The notes below the pieces were generated by a model, which was given only the letters and a program-made list of their open reading frames with translations, ran no database searches and was not told where the DNA came from. Source: Diphasiastrum complanatum (Eukaryota > Streptophyta > Lycopodiopsida > Lycopodiales > Lycopodiaceae). Taken from it: a DNA stretch of 64,000 nt. The stretch lies in NCBI GenBank assembly GCA_029204225.1, contig CM055097.1:47552617-47616616 (forward strand), written 5' to 3'. The first letter of the stretch is position 1. Each line of letters starts with the position of its first letter. Positions 35,693-46,847 of this stretch are shown here, piece by piece. Made by a program: the position numbers and the translations under genes.

Positions 35693-37090
35693 CTTAGTCT
35701 CCTAAAATCAGTCTAGCTTATTGTAATTTAAAGGGTGTAAATGAAAAGTTACAATATGAGCTAAGCAAAAGTGTATTGTTGTGATTGCAAATAAGATTTT
35801 GTAATATAAAAAAAAAATGCGCACAGTATTTTGTGCATTAACATATGTATGATTGAAAATAAAATCACAATAACATATTGTGTATGAATCTTTCATATCC
35901 CATGATGATTCTTTATACTTTTGATGAGTTACTTCTAATTTACTTTATGTTATGAAAGATTGCAAGAGTCAAGACTAATTGGCATCTTTATAATAACTCA
36001 CAACCTTACAAAATTCTATGCAAAATCACAAACATGGAACAATTGTTGTCATTTAATTATGACATGACCAACTTCAGATGCTTGTCTATTTAGGCCAACA
36101 AACAATTGATCTTGGCACAACTTGGAAGGTCTTCAAATAACTTTTGATATTTGAAATGAATATATTTTTCCCATGGTTTGCGTGAAATAAAAATCAACGT
36201 AATTGCAAATTACCTATATAGTTTGGATATAATATAATTAAACGTACTCCCTTACATAGGAAAGTGACTTTTTTCCTTGGATTTCCTTGACCTCTTTTCC
36301 AAAATTGTATTCTTTGTTATCTTGCTAATGAATTTTCTAGCTACTTATTTCCTCACCACAGTGTCCACATATTTTTCTTCCAAGGTAGGACCTCTTGCAA
36401 TCTTCTTTGAATACCTTGTTTTGATAAGTCAATCTAAGAGCTAGGGTTGATCCCAAGGTTAGGTGTTGGGTTTTAGGATTTGGAAGAAATAGAGAAAGAG
36501 AGAGAACGTTAGTAGTGATGGACAAAATGAGATTCTACTCCTCTGATTGTTCCAAAAATATTTTAGGATTAGACTAGCACAAGTCAGCAAGATTTGCTTG
36601 ATTATCTCATGCATTTCACTTTATCCCATAATACATATTTTGCTTTGATCAAAAGCCTATATATGTCGTGGTTGTTTGAATTTATTGCAAAATTGTGTGT
36701 GCGACCTTCAAAATGTTTTAAAAGCCTGAAAAGTTTAGGTTTTTGTGAATTAGGGTTTTGGGAAGGGGAAATAGCGTCTATAGTGAGGTGAGAAAGAAAA
36801 TGTATGTTGTGGAGAAAAATGAAATACTATTATTGCCTTTTCATGGGGCAGAACTGGTGGTTTTATGAAGTTAAAACTTGATTAAACGGCTGACATTTTA
36901 GAAAGTTCAAGTATATCATTGAGAAGAAGCTTTGTATAGATAGAGATAGAAAGAGAGAGTAAGAAGATAAAGGTCTTGGAGAAAGAGATGTCATGGAGAT
37001 GAAGATTGCTAGGGGTGAGGGAGAGAAAAAGAGTAGGGTTAGGATTTTATTTTTAGGGGTTGGAGATAATAAAATTGCATAAAGAGAGTT

Positions 37091-37093
<3 letters not shown>
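35693..37093. other. AT-rich stretch without recognised features
   Basis: No gene or domain is seen on either strand. GA-rich patches appear from about 36480 on. Upstream flank of the TAM41 gene. Confidence 0.4.

Positions 37094-37160
<67 letters not shown>
37094..37160. repeat. (GA)n microsatellite
   Basis: About 33 GA dinucleotides. Open frames on both strands through it (for example 37694-37053 minus) are repeat artefacts. Confidence 0.95.
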
Positions 37161-37165
<5 letters not shown>

Positions 37166-37300
37166 GTCGTGTTTTTTCAGCTTTGAGTTGATTCATGGCT
37201 ACTTGGCTTGGTTGTGGAGAAGTGGCAAGGCAAGGGGCTGATGCTTGTGCAACTCTTGGTTGCCCATTTCCAGATGACAAGAGTGAGCTTTTGGTGTTCG

Positions 37301-37303
<3 letters not shown>

Positions 37304-37346
<43 letters not shown>
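37304..37346. repeat. (GA)n microsatellite
   Basis: About 21 GA units, close to the previous tract. Further GA-rich patches follow at 37460-37500 and 37790-37840. Confidence 0.95.
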
Positions 37347-37348
<2 letters not shown>

Positions 37349-37789
37349 GAGTTGATGCTAAAATGATAGCTAGCAAGGGTGAGCAAGAGAATGAGAGAGC
37401 AGGTGTGCTGCTTGCCAAGAGGAGGACAAGGAGCACGAAGCAAGGGGGGGGGGGGAGCGATAGAGAGAGAGAGTGTGCGTGCTTGAGAGAGGGAGAGGGA
37501 GAGTTTTTTTTTGGTTTGGTGATATTGGCTAAACTTGAGTGTTCTTGTTGTGAATTGTGACACCTTATTTGAAGGAAAGGAAAACCAAAAGGAAAGAAAG
37601 CAAGGAAAAGAATGATATGGACAAAGAGCTGTGTGTGTGTATATATATCGATAAGGCCATGCTCTTGCTTTCTCATCGAGATCGCGCTTGTCATTTGCCT
37701 GTGTTATGACCCTCTTCTTTCACTTCCTCCCTTTGCTATCCTACTCGCTTCTGCCCTTGCTCTGGGTCTGCTAGTTTCTGTTTCCCGAG

Positions 37790-38157
37790 TTGGAGAGAGA
37801 GAGAGCGGAGTTTGAGAGAGAGAGAGAGAAAGAGAGAGAAAATAGAACTCTCTTCTGTCGCTGGTAGCTCTCAGAGTCCGCACGTGAGCCAACCAAAAGT
37901 GCGCCCACCCTCCACGGATGTACACGAGAGAGCGAGAGAGAGCATCGTTGTTTGCTGCCTTGTTTGTGGCAGGTGGTGTTCGATCTTTCCCTATTGCTAC
38001 ATGCCTGTTTACTATGGCAGCTTCAGAAATATTGTATCCTTGTTTCATTTTCTATTGCACTTAAGCATTTTTATGTGGGGGAGAGAGTATCTATGTTTCA
38101 ATTTCTATTGTTCTAAAGCATTTTTCTTGGAGAGAGAGAGAGAGAGAGAGAGAGAGA
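37790..38157. repeat. GA-rich region ending in (GA)14
   Basis: GA runs at 37792-37845, 37925-37945 and 38130-38157. The last directly abuts the left arm of the inverted repeat at 38160. Confidence 0.85.
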
Positions 38158-38159
38158 TG

Positions 38160-38618
38160 TGGGCAGGTGAAACTCATAAAATTAAAGAAATTGTGGTGCG
38201 TTGTTATTTGCTTTGGTTTAAATGGCACAGTGACAGGCCAATACATGAAGGAATGGATGCGGTGCCTCCGTCATGTACTTCCATTTTCAGCTTCTTCTAG
38301 CATTTTTGGATAGATTGCTTCCACTCCATTTTTGGATAAAAGGATGATGTAAAGATAGAAGCATGTGATTGAAACTCCCATTGATTATTTGAGGATCAAG
38401 GATGACATTCTATGATCGGATCACATTGCTTGAGAGTGCATGAGAATTTGCAACTTTGCACATAAAAAATAGAAGAGCTGAAAATGGAAGTATCTGACAA
38501 CGACACCACATCCATTCCTTCATGTATTGGCCTGTATTTTATTGGCACTGCGCCATTTGAACCAGAGCAAATAACAACATGCCACAATTCCTTTATTTTT
38601 GTGAGTTTCACCTACCCA
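38160..38618. mobile_element. MITE-like inverted repeat
   Basis: The left arm (38160-38311) and right arm (38458-38618) are inverted copies of about 150 bp with roughly 85-90% identity by eye. The left arm has GGCCAATACATGAAGGAATG and the right arm carries its reverse complement. The centre is about 146 bp of AT-rich sequence. No transposase is present. Such fold-back structures are typical of MITEs, but no clear terminal motif or target duplication was found. Confidence 0.75.
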
Positions 38619-38763
38619 TTCAACATATGCAAAGAGATGTAGTCTTCAAGAAGCTCTACGCATTCTGGCCGCATGGAAGAAGAAATACATTCACCCTAAA
38701 AATTCGACTTCACGTTGGAGAGCCACGAGCACTTAGAGCTTCTCTTGATATTGCATAATTTAG

Positions 38764-38765
<2 letters not shown>

Positions 38766-38801
<36 letters not shown>
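38766..38801. repeat. (CT)n microsatellite
   Basis: About 18 CT units, 0.4 kb upstream of the TAM41 start codon. It could lie in the 5' leader or promoter of that gene. Confidence 0.92.
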
Positions 38802-38804
<3 letters not shown>

Positions 38805-39167
38805 ACATATTTGATAAAAGGATGATGGGGTTGGAGTTGGATGCTTGATTTGGATCCAAGGTAAATTGAATTGGTCTAAGCTGTTGCGTTGCTTCCTGAT
38901 GGTTTTTGTTCAGAATTTTTTTCCAGCTGACTTATTTGCGAGTGTAACTTAGATGCTTGCTCTCATAAACAAGCTCTTAGCAGTTTGTGCCTTTCCACCC
39001 TTTTTGCATCAAACACGCTTAGGCATATAATGCCCATGCAATGTAATACCATGAAGGTTTTGATAGACTGTTGGTAAAAGTCTCAGCTTCCTAGTTCTAT
39101 TAATAGTATCTGTGTGTTCCTTGATCATAAGTAAATGCTATGTCCATGAGTTTCTTCATTAATACTC

Positions 39168-39213
39168 TTTGTGGGTCTTTCAGTGAACGAAGTAGTCCAT
39201 TTCAACCAGTTTG
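39168..39213 (+). promoter_or_regulatory. Possible 5' UTR acceptor of TAM41
   Basis: TTGTGGGTCTTTCAG ending at 39183 is a good splice acceptor 30 bases before the ATG at 39214. The coding frame is closed upstream by a TAG at about 39193. This suggests a 5' UTR intron, but no upstream exon could be identified. Confidence 0.4.
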
Positions 39214-39330
39214 ATGCCATCGATGGAGCAATTGGTAGCTCCCTTGGAGAGCTTGCCTCCAATAGAATTTGCATTTGCGTATGGATCAGGTGTTTTTCCT
39301 CAAGACAACAAAACGTTTTTGTTACATGAG
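39214..39330 (+). CDS. TAM41 exon 1
   Basis: 39 codons. ATG at 39214 is the first in-frame ATG after a TAG; a second ATG lies at 39223. It encodes the LESLPPIEFAFAYGSGVFPQ region, the nucleotidyltransferase signature. The donor is uncertain: GAG|GTTTGG at 39331 keeps phase 0, but the residues after VFPQ (DNKTFLLHE) are not conserved in the family, so the true donor could be a little earlier or a tiny exon could follow. Confidence 0.82.
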
Positions 39331-42300
39331 GTTTGGGATCATTTGGCTCACTCTATGAAAAGCTAGGGTTTAGGGTTGTTTGGTGGATTGGTCTCTTTTT
39401 TCATTTTGGAATGGCTTTAGAATTCTGAATGTCATGTAGTTGTTATTTGTAACCATATTTTAGAAGTATTTTCTACCATAACCATAGAAGTCAATGTGCT
39501 GCTTCAATTCAAACAATGCTTTTATGTTTAGGTAGTTAGAAAATGAATTTTTGAAGGTCATAAACAAAATGTTCTTTTGCAGCTGCAACTCACTAGTTGT
39601 TGGTAAGAACTCGAAAAATGATTGTTGAAAAGATGGTCTTTTACTTCATGAATGTCTAAATTTACAATCTTTAACAAATTTAATAGTCCTAATTATGGTC
39701 ATACAAATACGATGCCTAGAATGACCTTGCAAGAAATGGTACACTTCCTCAAATGGAACTAAATATTTGGACTCTTTGTAGCAAGTGTTTAAGAAGTCAT
39801 TTTGGAGTTTGGATGCTTGGAAGGTTGGGCACTAGAATGAAATTTCCTATAGCTTCATATTTGTCATGTTCTTAGATTTTGGAAAGTGCTTTCAACTCTA
39901 GTTATTTGAGATGTTCTTGAGATCCTTTTTGCACATTCTCATTCCAAGGGACGTTTGGGCTTTATTGGGGCACACACATGTAGGCTTTAAAAGGTATTAT
40001 CGATGTATGACCCTTACGCAATGCATGACATTTAATTGCAGCTGAAGTCAACTTCCTCTACCTCTTCCTTGTTTCATTTGAAAATGCTCTTCATTAAGAG
40101 CATCCTTTTTCCAATTTTTTCCGTGTTATTTATTAGAATTAAACTTATCGTTCATATACACAAGTTTGCTTGATCTCTCAAATATTGGCTCACTCCATCT
40201 CCATTTTAGGTTGTCTCCTTTAATCTTTAAACACTCCTATTCTCTTTGCATCATCTCTTCCCACCATGACTATGCTCAAAGATGAAAACTCATGTAATAA
40301 TAGCAATATAGTTGCTAATTGTCAAGTTCCATACGTTGCTCACTCAACTACACAATTTAGGCTCGGTCTTATTCATCTCTAACTATTTATTCACATGTTC
40401 CAGCATGATGGTCCAACATGCTATGTTGTGGCATTTCAAAAGAATATTCATTTTTGCACGCATAATTTGTCTGTATTTAAAATTTTCCGCATTTTGGGCC
40501 ACATTTCCAATTTGACATCTTTGTTGGCCTTGCCTTGCAAAGGCAATACGATGCGTTGAGGTTGGTCAATGGAGTTTGGAGGAAAGTCAATGTTAAAGGA
40601 CAAACTATGATGGTGGTGAATGGAAAAAAAATGACTTGCATGCACACTTTGCTTTTGCTTTTCTTTAAGTGGAAATCAATCCATAGCAAGCATGCATCTC
40701 ATTGACTATTGCATGACTAAGCTTAACATGCACATTAAATAGGTTTTTACATCTACAGTCCATGTTTATGGGACTTGTATCCATGCACTTGGAAGATGTT
40801 TTGATAGATCTTTAAGTCTTGTTGGGAACTCTTGTACCGTAGCGGAATGCGTTCCGCTGCATGTATACACCGCAGTGAAAACAGGCCGCTTGATATTCAT
40901 ATACTGGTGGAAAATCCAGCTAATCGGCCTACAACATTTGTATTCCTTTGACATATTTGCTTGAATCAAGAAGTTCGTTTTTCCTCAAAAATTTGCTTGA
41001 AGGCTTGTGCTCTTCATCATCATCAGAATCTTGCTCAACAGTATATTTGATATCCTTCTTTTGGTTGTTTGATAGCACGCGCGATTGCTAGTAGTGGCGT
41101 TGGCGACGATCCATGGCTCTCTCTCTCTGACATTAATTTGTTATGAATGCCATAAGAAGCTTCCCCCCATTGTGGAGATGTTAAGAATTCAGTTGTGTAA
41201 GCTGATACCCACAATTGTTGAGTTGCAGAGTAACCGAACAAAATGTCAACATTTTTGTGTGTTATGAGGTGCTTGTGTGGTGTGCACCCTCGATTCCGTA
41301 GCTTGAGGAAAACAAATGCAACAAAACTGCTGCTCACAATTTTAAACTCCAAAGTGCTCCTTTGGAACTTCGATACAAGTGACAGAATTTTGCACACACA
41401 TGTGCTTGATTATGCACATACACTGAGGCTGCTTGGTATATGACAGGGACGGTGTAAGTGAAAGTCAGTTTGAGCATGTTTTGCAAATAGTTCTTCAGGC
41501 AATGAAGAAGCTCAGCTTATTAACCCTAAACTTGCTATTTTCTCTATTGAAAACATCTAAGTGAGTCTGAGAATGGTGTTGATTGGGCCCATGCAAGAGA
41601 ACTCCTCACATGGTTTCATAAACATAACATTTCATAAACACATACATTACATAGCATTTAAAAAATATAGAGCTTGTGTTTCACAAAACCAGGCGCATGT
41701 TGCACAAAAAAACACACTATTTAAATTCAAGAGATGTATCAAAATAACATTGCATATCCCACCACATACGACTGGGTCTGTTTGTTATGCTATTGTCTAA
41801 CTATATGCCGCCTCATCTATTGCCGAAAATTACATAGAAACAGTCCGCCACATACGGCTGGACCTTATCTAGTCTTAGCATTCCTACGAGTCCTCTACTG
41901 ACTCCTCGCCCGTTTCAGGTGCATTGTTCTCTTGCTCTCGCTGGGCCTTCTGGTTAGCCCAACGGATTCGTTTTGACGTTTGAAATGTTTGGTTGCTATA
42001 ATGTTCGTAATACTATGTCAAGCTGCAAAATACGTTCGCTATCGTTTATGTGACAAGAAACATGCGATAAGTATTTAGGTTGGTCCTTGAAATTTGGCAT
42101 GTTTTTGATGGTTCCTCTCTTCACCTTGAGACTTGGAGTTCAATTTTACTCATATGCACATGAATACACAAGATAAAAAAGTATATATACTATCCATAAT
42201 TCTAATTTTTATCTTGTATATGCTCATGCATAGGATAATAATTTCAATCCTAGGATTAAAATGTGTTGAAATTTTTTGAGAAGATGAGGGGTCGGTCAAA

Positions 42301-44808
42301 ATTTAAAAAGTTGTAACATTGTACACATTCCTACAAAGGCAATTGCTTACTCATCAAGCTACATGTCTTACCTTGTGTCAGGTCCTTGCCACCAAGCCCA
42401 GGTTTTCATCAGGAAATAGGAAAGTACGCAATCAATCTACTATATCATGCCGCGTAGAGCTCATGAAAGAGATGAGGAAGAGCATGATTGTTGCTTTGCT
42501 CCATGGAACTCATGGACCCCAAAATGGAGCACATCAAAATTTCTATGTTTTGTGTACTTTTGTGTCATTATGAAGTGTGGTTGAAAGATTTGTCTCAATC
42601 GATCAACGATCCATGTGATGTGTGTGCAATGCAACTTTTGTTGATTGTATGTGTGATAATAAAAATTATAAAATTCGTGTATTTCTTTCTCAGCACAATA
42701 TCACTGATAGAGTGAATTTGATTCTGTAGTCACCAGAAGAATTAAAACGAAAAGTTTCGAATCTCTATCAAAATCCAAAAGATTTGAATCAAGATATTTT
42801 TTCTTCTTTATTTTGGAAATCTCAAATGTCATTGGGTTGCTGAAAATTAGTGCACAATGAGTAGGATTGCTAAAAAATTCACAGTCGATTAGAATATTCA
42901 CGGTTTAGGGTATAGGTCACTGTATCACCCATATCCCAATCATTTTAATAAGGTTTTAGGGAATCAAGATGTTAGACCATGTAAAAAACTCAAATGTTAT
43001 TGATAATACTAAATAGAGATACAGCTGGAAGATCTTAAGAGATCTTAAGAGGTCTTATTTTAAAGTTGATGACTGGGTATATCGTAGAATTCCGAAGGAT
43101 TCTAAGGCTGCGTACGAGTAAGAATTATAAGTCTACCGGATATTGTGGACCGTTTCAGATTATAAGAAACATTGGTTCTTTAGCTTACGAACTTGATCTT
43201 CAAAATAAGTTGACTGCTCACCCAGTATTTCATGTAAGCCAGTTAAAATTAAATTTACATGAAGATGATGTAATAGAGATCGTTTGCTGCTACAAGGTGA
43301 GAAACTGTGATAGCAAGTAGAAAGAAGGGAAAGATCTGGCAGCGATTACAGCAGAAATGAGTGCTACGTCAGGGACGGCGAGTCAGGGACGGGGCACGAG
43401 TCCCAGAAGTAGCTGAAATAGCAGGTCTACCTGTGTTAAAAAAACACCTATTTGTGTGGGGAGGTAGCAGACTATAGTCTGGTTAGAATCAAAGTTTGAA
43501 GCTCAAGGTCTGAGTTCACAAGTGTGCTATAGAAAAAGCAAGTATCGTAGAAAATAATTGACTTTGTAAGAGAATCTTTGGGAAACAAGCCTGTGGTGTG
43601 CTCCATTGAAATCGGCCAATATATAAATTTTTGCTGATAATTATATGCATAGTACTGGAATGTTGAAGTTACTCATGCCACACTCCGTTCAAAATTTTAA
43701 TTCTTGACTATGACATTCAGAATCTTCATCAATGTCAAACCTTGTCATTGAAGAGTTAAGGCAAGTTCAGTGAATTGTGTACTTGATAACCATGTGGTGT
43801 GAAGAATCACAAAAAGGGGCCTATAGAAAAAACATGAATCTTGTCCTATGCCAATGTGACTCTTATTGGCTCATTCAAGCTACTTGATCCTAGTTAAAAT
43901 GCAATATGTTGCTTGTTGCTTAGTAATTCCCTTTCCCTCAACTTCTATCCATGCTTATCAATTATCATAAGCAGTTGATGTTCAAGAATCAGAGAAGGTT
44001 ATAGCTGTGAAATCCCCTAGTTTTTCACCTAATTTAGATGATCTTTTTTTTGGCTCGTTCCGGGCAAGTTATTGTCAATGACCAAAAAATTGTTTGCTGT
44101 AAAGTTTTCGTTTGTGTTCATTGTTTTTTACTCAAGTTCTGCAATGCTGCTGGGAATGGGGTCTTTTTCTACTTATTTCAGAAAAGCGGTTATCATGAAT
44201 AATGTGTGAAGATATCATCAAAAAACGTTATGCAAGCTTTACAATCATACTTTCACTTTGAAATCAAAGGATATGGTATATTTAGTCAAATCCGTGAATA
44301 TGTACAAGAAAAGCTACATCATATTCCAATACTAACAGGCTCTGAATTTATATTTATTTTTGTCAACAAGATCTTGTTTATTGTTTGGATGTCTTTTAAA
44401 TTGACCTCATAGGTTCTCATGCTTATACCAATTTGCAACTGTTAGGCACCTATGGTGGACTACATTCTAGCAGTTTCTTGTCCTTCTCAATGGCATTCTG
44501 AGGTACCTTTCAATAAAAATATCTTCAAGAGAAGTTGCTATGTCGCTTTTCATTCTGTATTCATACATGCATGTATTGCACCTGAAAGGCGTGTCACTTT
44601 GGGTTTTTTGTCACCAGAGAAACATCTCAATTAACATGTTAAAAGGGGAAAATTGACACACAAGATTGGAGATTGATGTGTTACCACTATGCAAGCTGTG
44701 TTCGTTGCCATATCTTTAAATGATTGAGAGAAAAAGAAGACGAAGAGATACATAATTATCTTCTTGTCCGAAAGCATTACATATATTTAAGTAACCTAGT
44801 GGGAGTGT

Positions 44809-44871
<63 letters not shown>

Positions 44872-46774
44872 TATTAATGTCTTTTCCATGCCAAAGGGAT
44901 GTAAGCTGAAAAAATACATGCGAAGTATGTGCTATCAGTGGGAGAGTATGAAATGCCTTCGAAACAGTAAAGAAAAAGTATAGGTAGATCTAACTACTAG
45001 AAATTGAAGCGAATGAGGTATGCAATATAAAAATGTTTACTACTACAATTAATGACATAACGTTATAGTGTTTTCATCATGTCTTGCCAAGGCTGAGGAA
45101 GGATGTTGTTACGTGCTTACTAAACCCTAAACCGCTAGGTGCCAAGAAACCAAATGCTCAAAATCAAGATTGTGGTTGATTGGCCGGTTCCGCAAACGGT
45201 TAAGCAAGTTAAATCATTTTTAGGATTCACGGTTTTCTTTCGGAGATTTATTGAGGATTATGCTAAAGTAGCAGCACCACTCAATAATCTGACAAAAGGG
45301 ATTGTTAACAAGAAGAAAAAGAGGAATCAACCTAGTCCGCCTGTTGTATGGAATGAAGAAATGAATCAGAGTTTTGAGAAGCTTAAGACTTTGATTGTTT
45401 CGGCTCCCATTTTACAGATTGCAGATCCACATTTACCTTATGTCGTGAGAACGGACGCGAGTGATCTTGCAATTGGAGCAGTTCTATTATAGAATGATAG
45501 GCCACTAGCGTTTGAAAGCAAAAAATTCACTGGTCCTCAATTGCCTTATACTGCGCAGGAAAAGGAATTGTTTGCAATTATCCATGCACTTAAGACCTGG
45601 AGACACTACTTGTATGGTAGTAAGTTTATAGTGTATATGGATCACCAGCCTCTTAAGTACTTTTGTAATCAGCATGATCTTTGAGGTAGGAAAGCCCGAT
45701 GGGCCGAGTTGATGCAAGAATTCGATCATGAACTCTGTTATATAAGAGGCAGCTTGAGGTTGCATCTTGATTCGAACAGGTCGGTTTGAACCGGCCGGTT
45801 CGAACCGATTCTTTGAGGTTCGAACCGCTAGGCGGTTTTAAGTGCATGGATTACAGAAAACAATTCCTTTTCCTACGTAGTATAACGCAACTGAGGCCCA
45901 GTGAATTTTTTGCAAACGGTTCGAACCTGTTTTTTTCATTCTTAAAAAAAAAAGTCAAATATTCACTGTACATACTACAGATACTTAATAGCTAAACAAT
46001 TTCAATTTTCCTCTAAATTTACAGGTATCAGAATTTAGGATAATCAGATCTCTTGTGACCGGTCGTATCAAAAGTTAAAACACTGAACAGAATGACCCAA
46101 GTGAAGTTAGAACTGTAGTAAGTTGTAAGTTGTAACCATATCCTGGACCCTAGGTACAAGGATCTGCTAAGTGCTCACTGCTTACTAAGGAGACTCAGGA
46201 CTGTGAGTGTGGAGTTGAAAGTTGGAACTTGTTACTTGACACTTGGAACTCAGGGTTTTAGAAATTAGGAACCTGGAGTATAACTGAAATTTGAGCTCAG
46301 AGGCTAGAGTTGAATCCTGATAATAGTTATTAGTGAGTCCTGACTACTAACTAGTGACCACTGACTAGTATGATACAATGATATGGATAAATTAGTGAGT
46401 CCTGACTACTAACTAGTGAGTCGTGACTACTAACTAGTGACCACTGACTAGTATGATACAATGATATGATACAATGCCACAGACTCATAGTGCACGCACA
46501 CTCTCTCAAGAGTCAAGACTCACACACACTCACACAGTGCACACAATCACTCACACACGTCACACACACACAAAATCTCAAGACTCACACACACACACAC
46601 AATATCATAATATCACACACACACACACACACACTCTCACACACAATCACTAATTCACTCACACACATCAAAAGACACACACACACACACACAATATCGC
46701 ACAATCACTCACACACACACATACAAAATCTCAAGACTCACACCCACACACACAATGTCACAGACCATTTTCTT

Positions 46775-46847
<73 letters not shown>

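Noticed and set aside
37053-37694. 213-codon minus-strand open frame
   Set aside because: Almost entirely Leu-Ser runs from the (CT)n/(GA)n microsatellites.
41035-41397. 120-codon minus-strand open frame in TAM41 intron 1
   Set aside because: No recognised domain, no repeat partner in the window, and no splice context; kept only as a note.
44120-44200. FCNAAGNGVF, resembling the TAM41 GSGVF exon, just upstream of exon 2
   Set aside because: A far better match (EFAFAYGSGVFPQ with an upstream ATG) lies at 39214-39330. The copy here lacks the Tyr and the GS signature, and no phase-0 donor fits before its stop.
45779-45835. tRNA gene suspected from GGTTCGAA (B-box-like) motifs
   Set aside because: No cloverleaf, A-box or anticodon stem could be fitted; the motifs are repeated palindromes.
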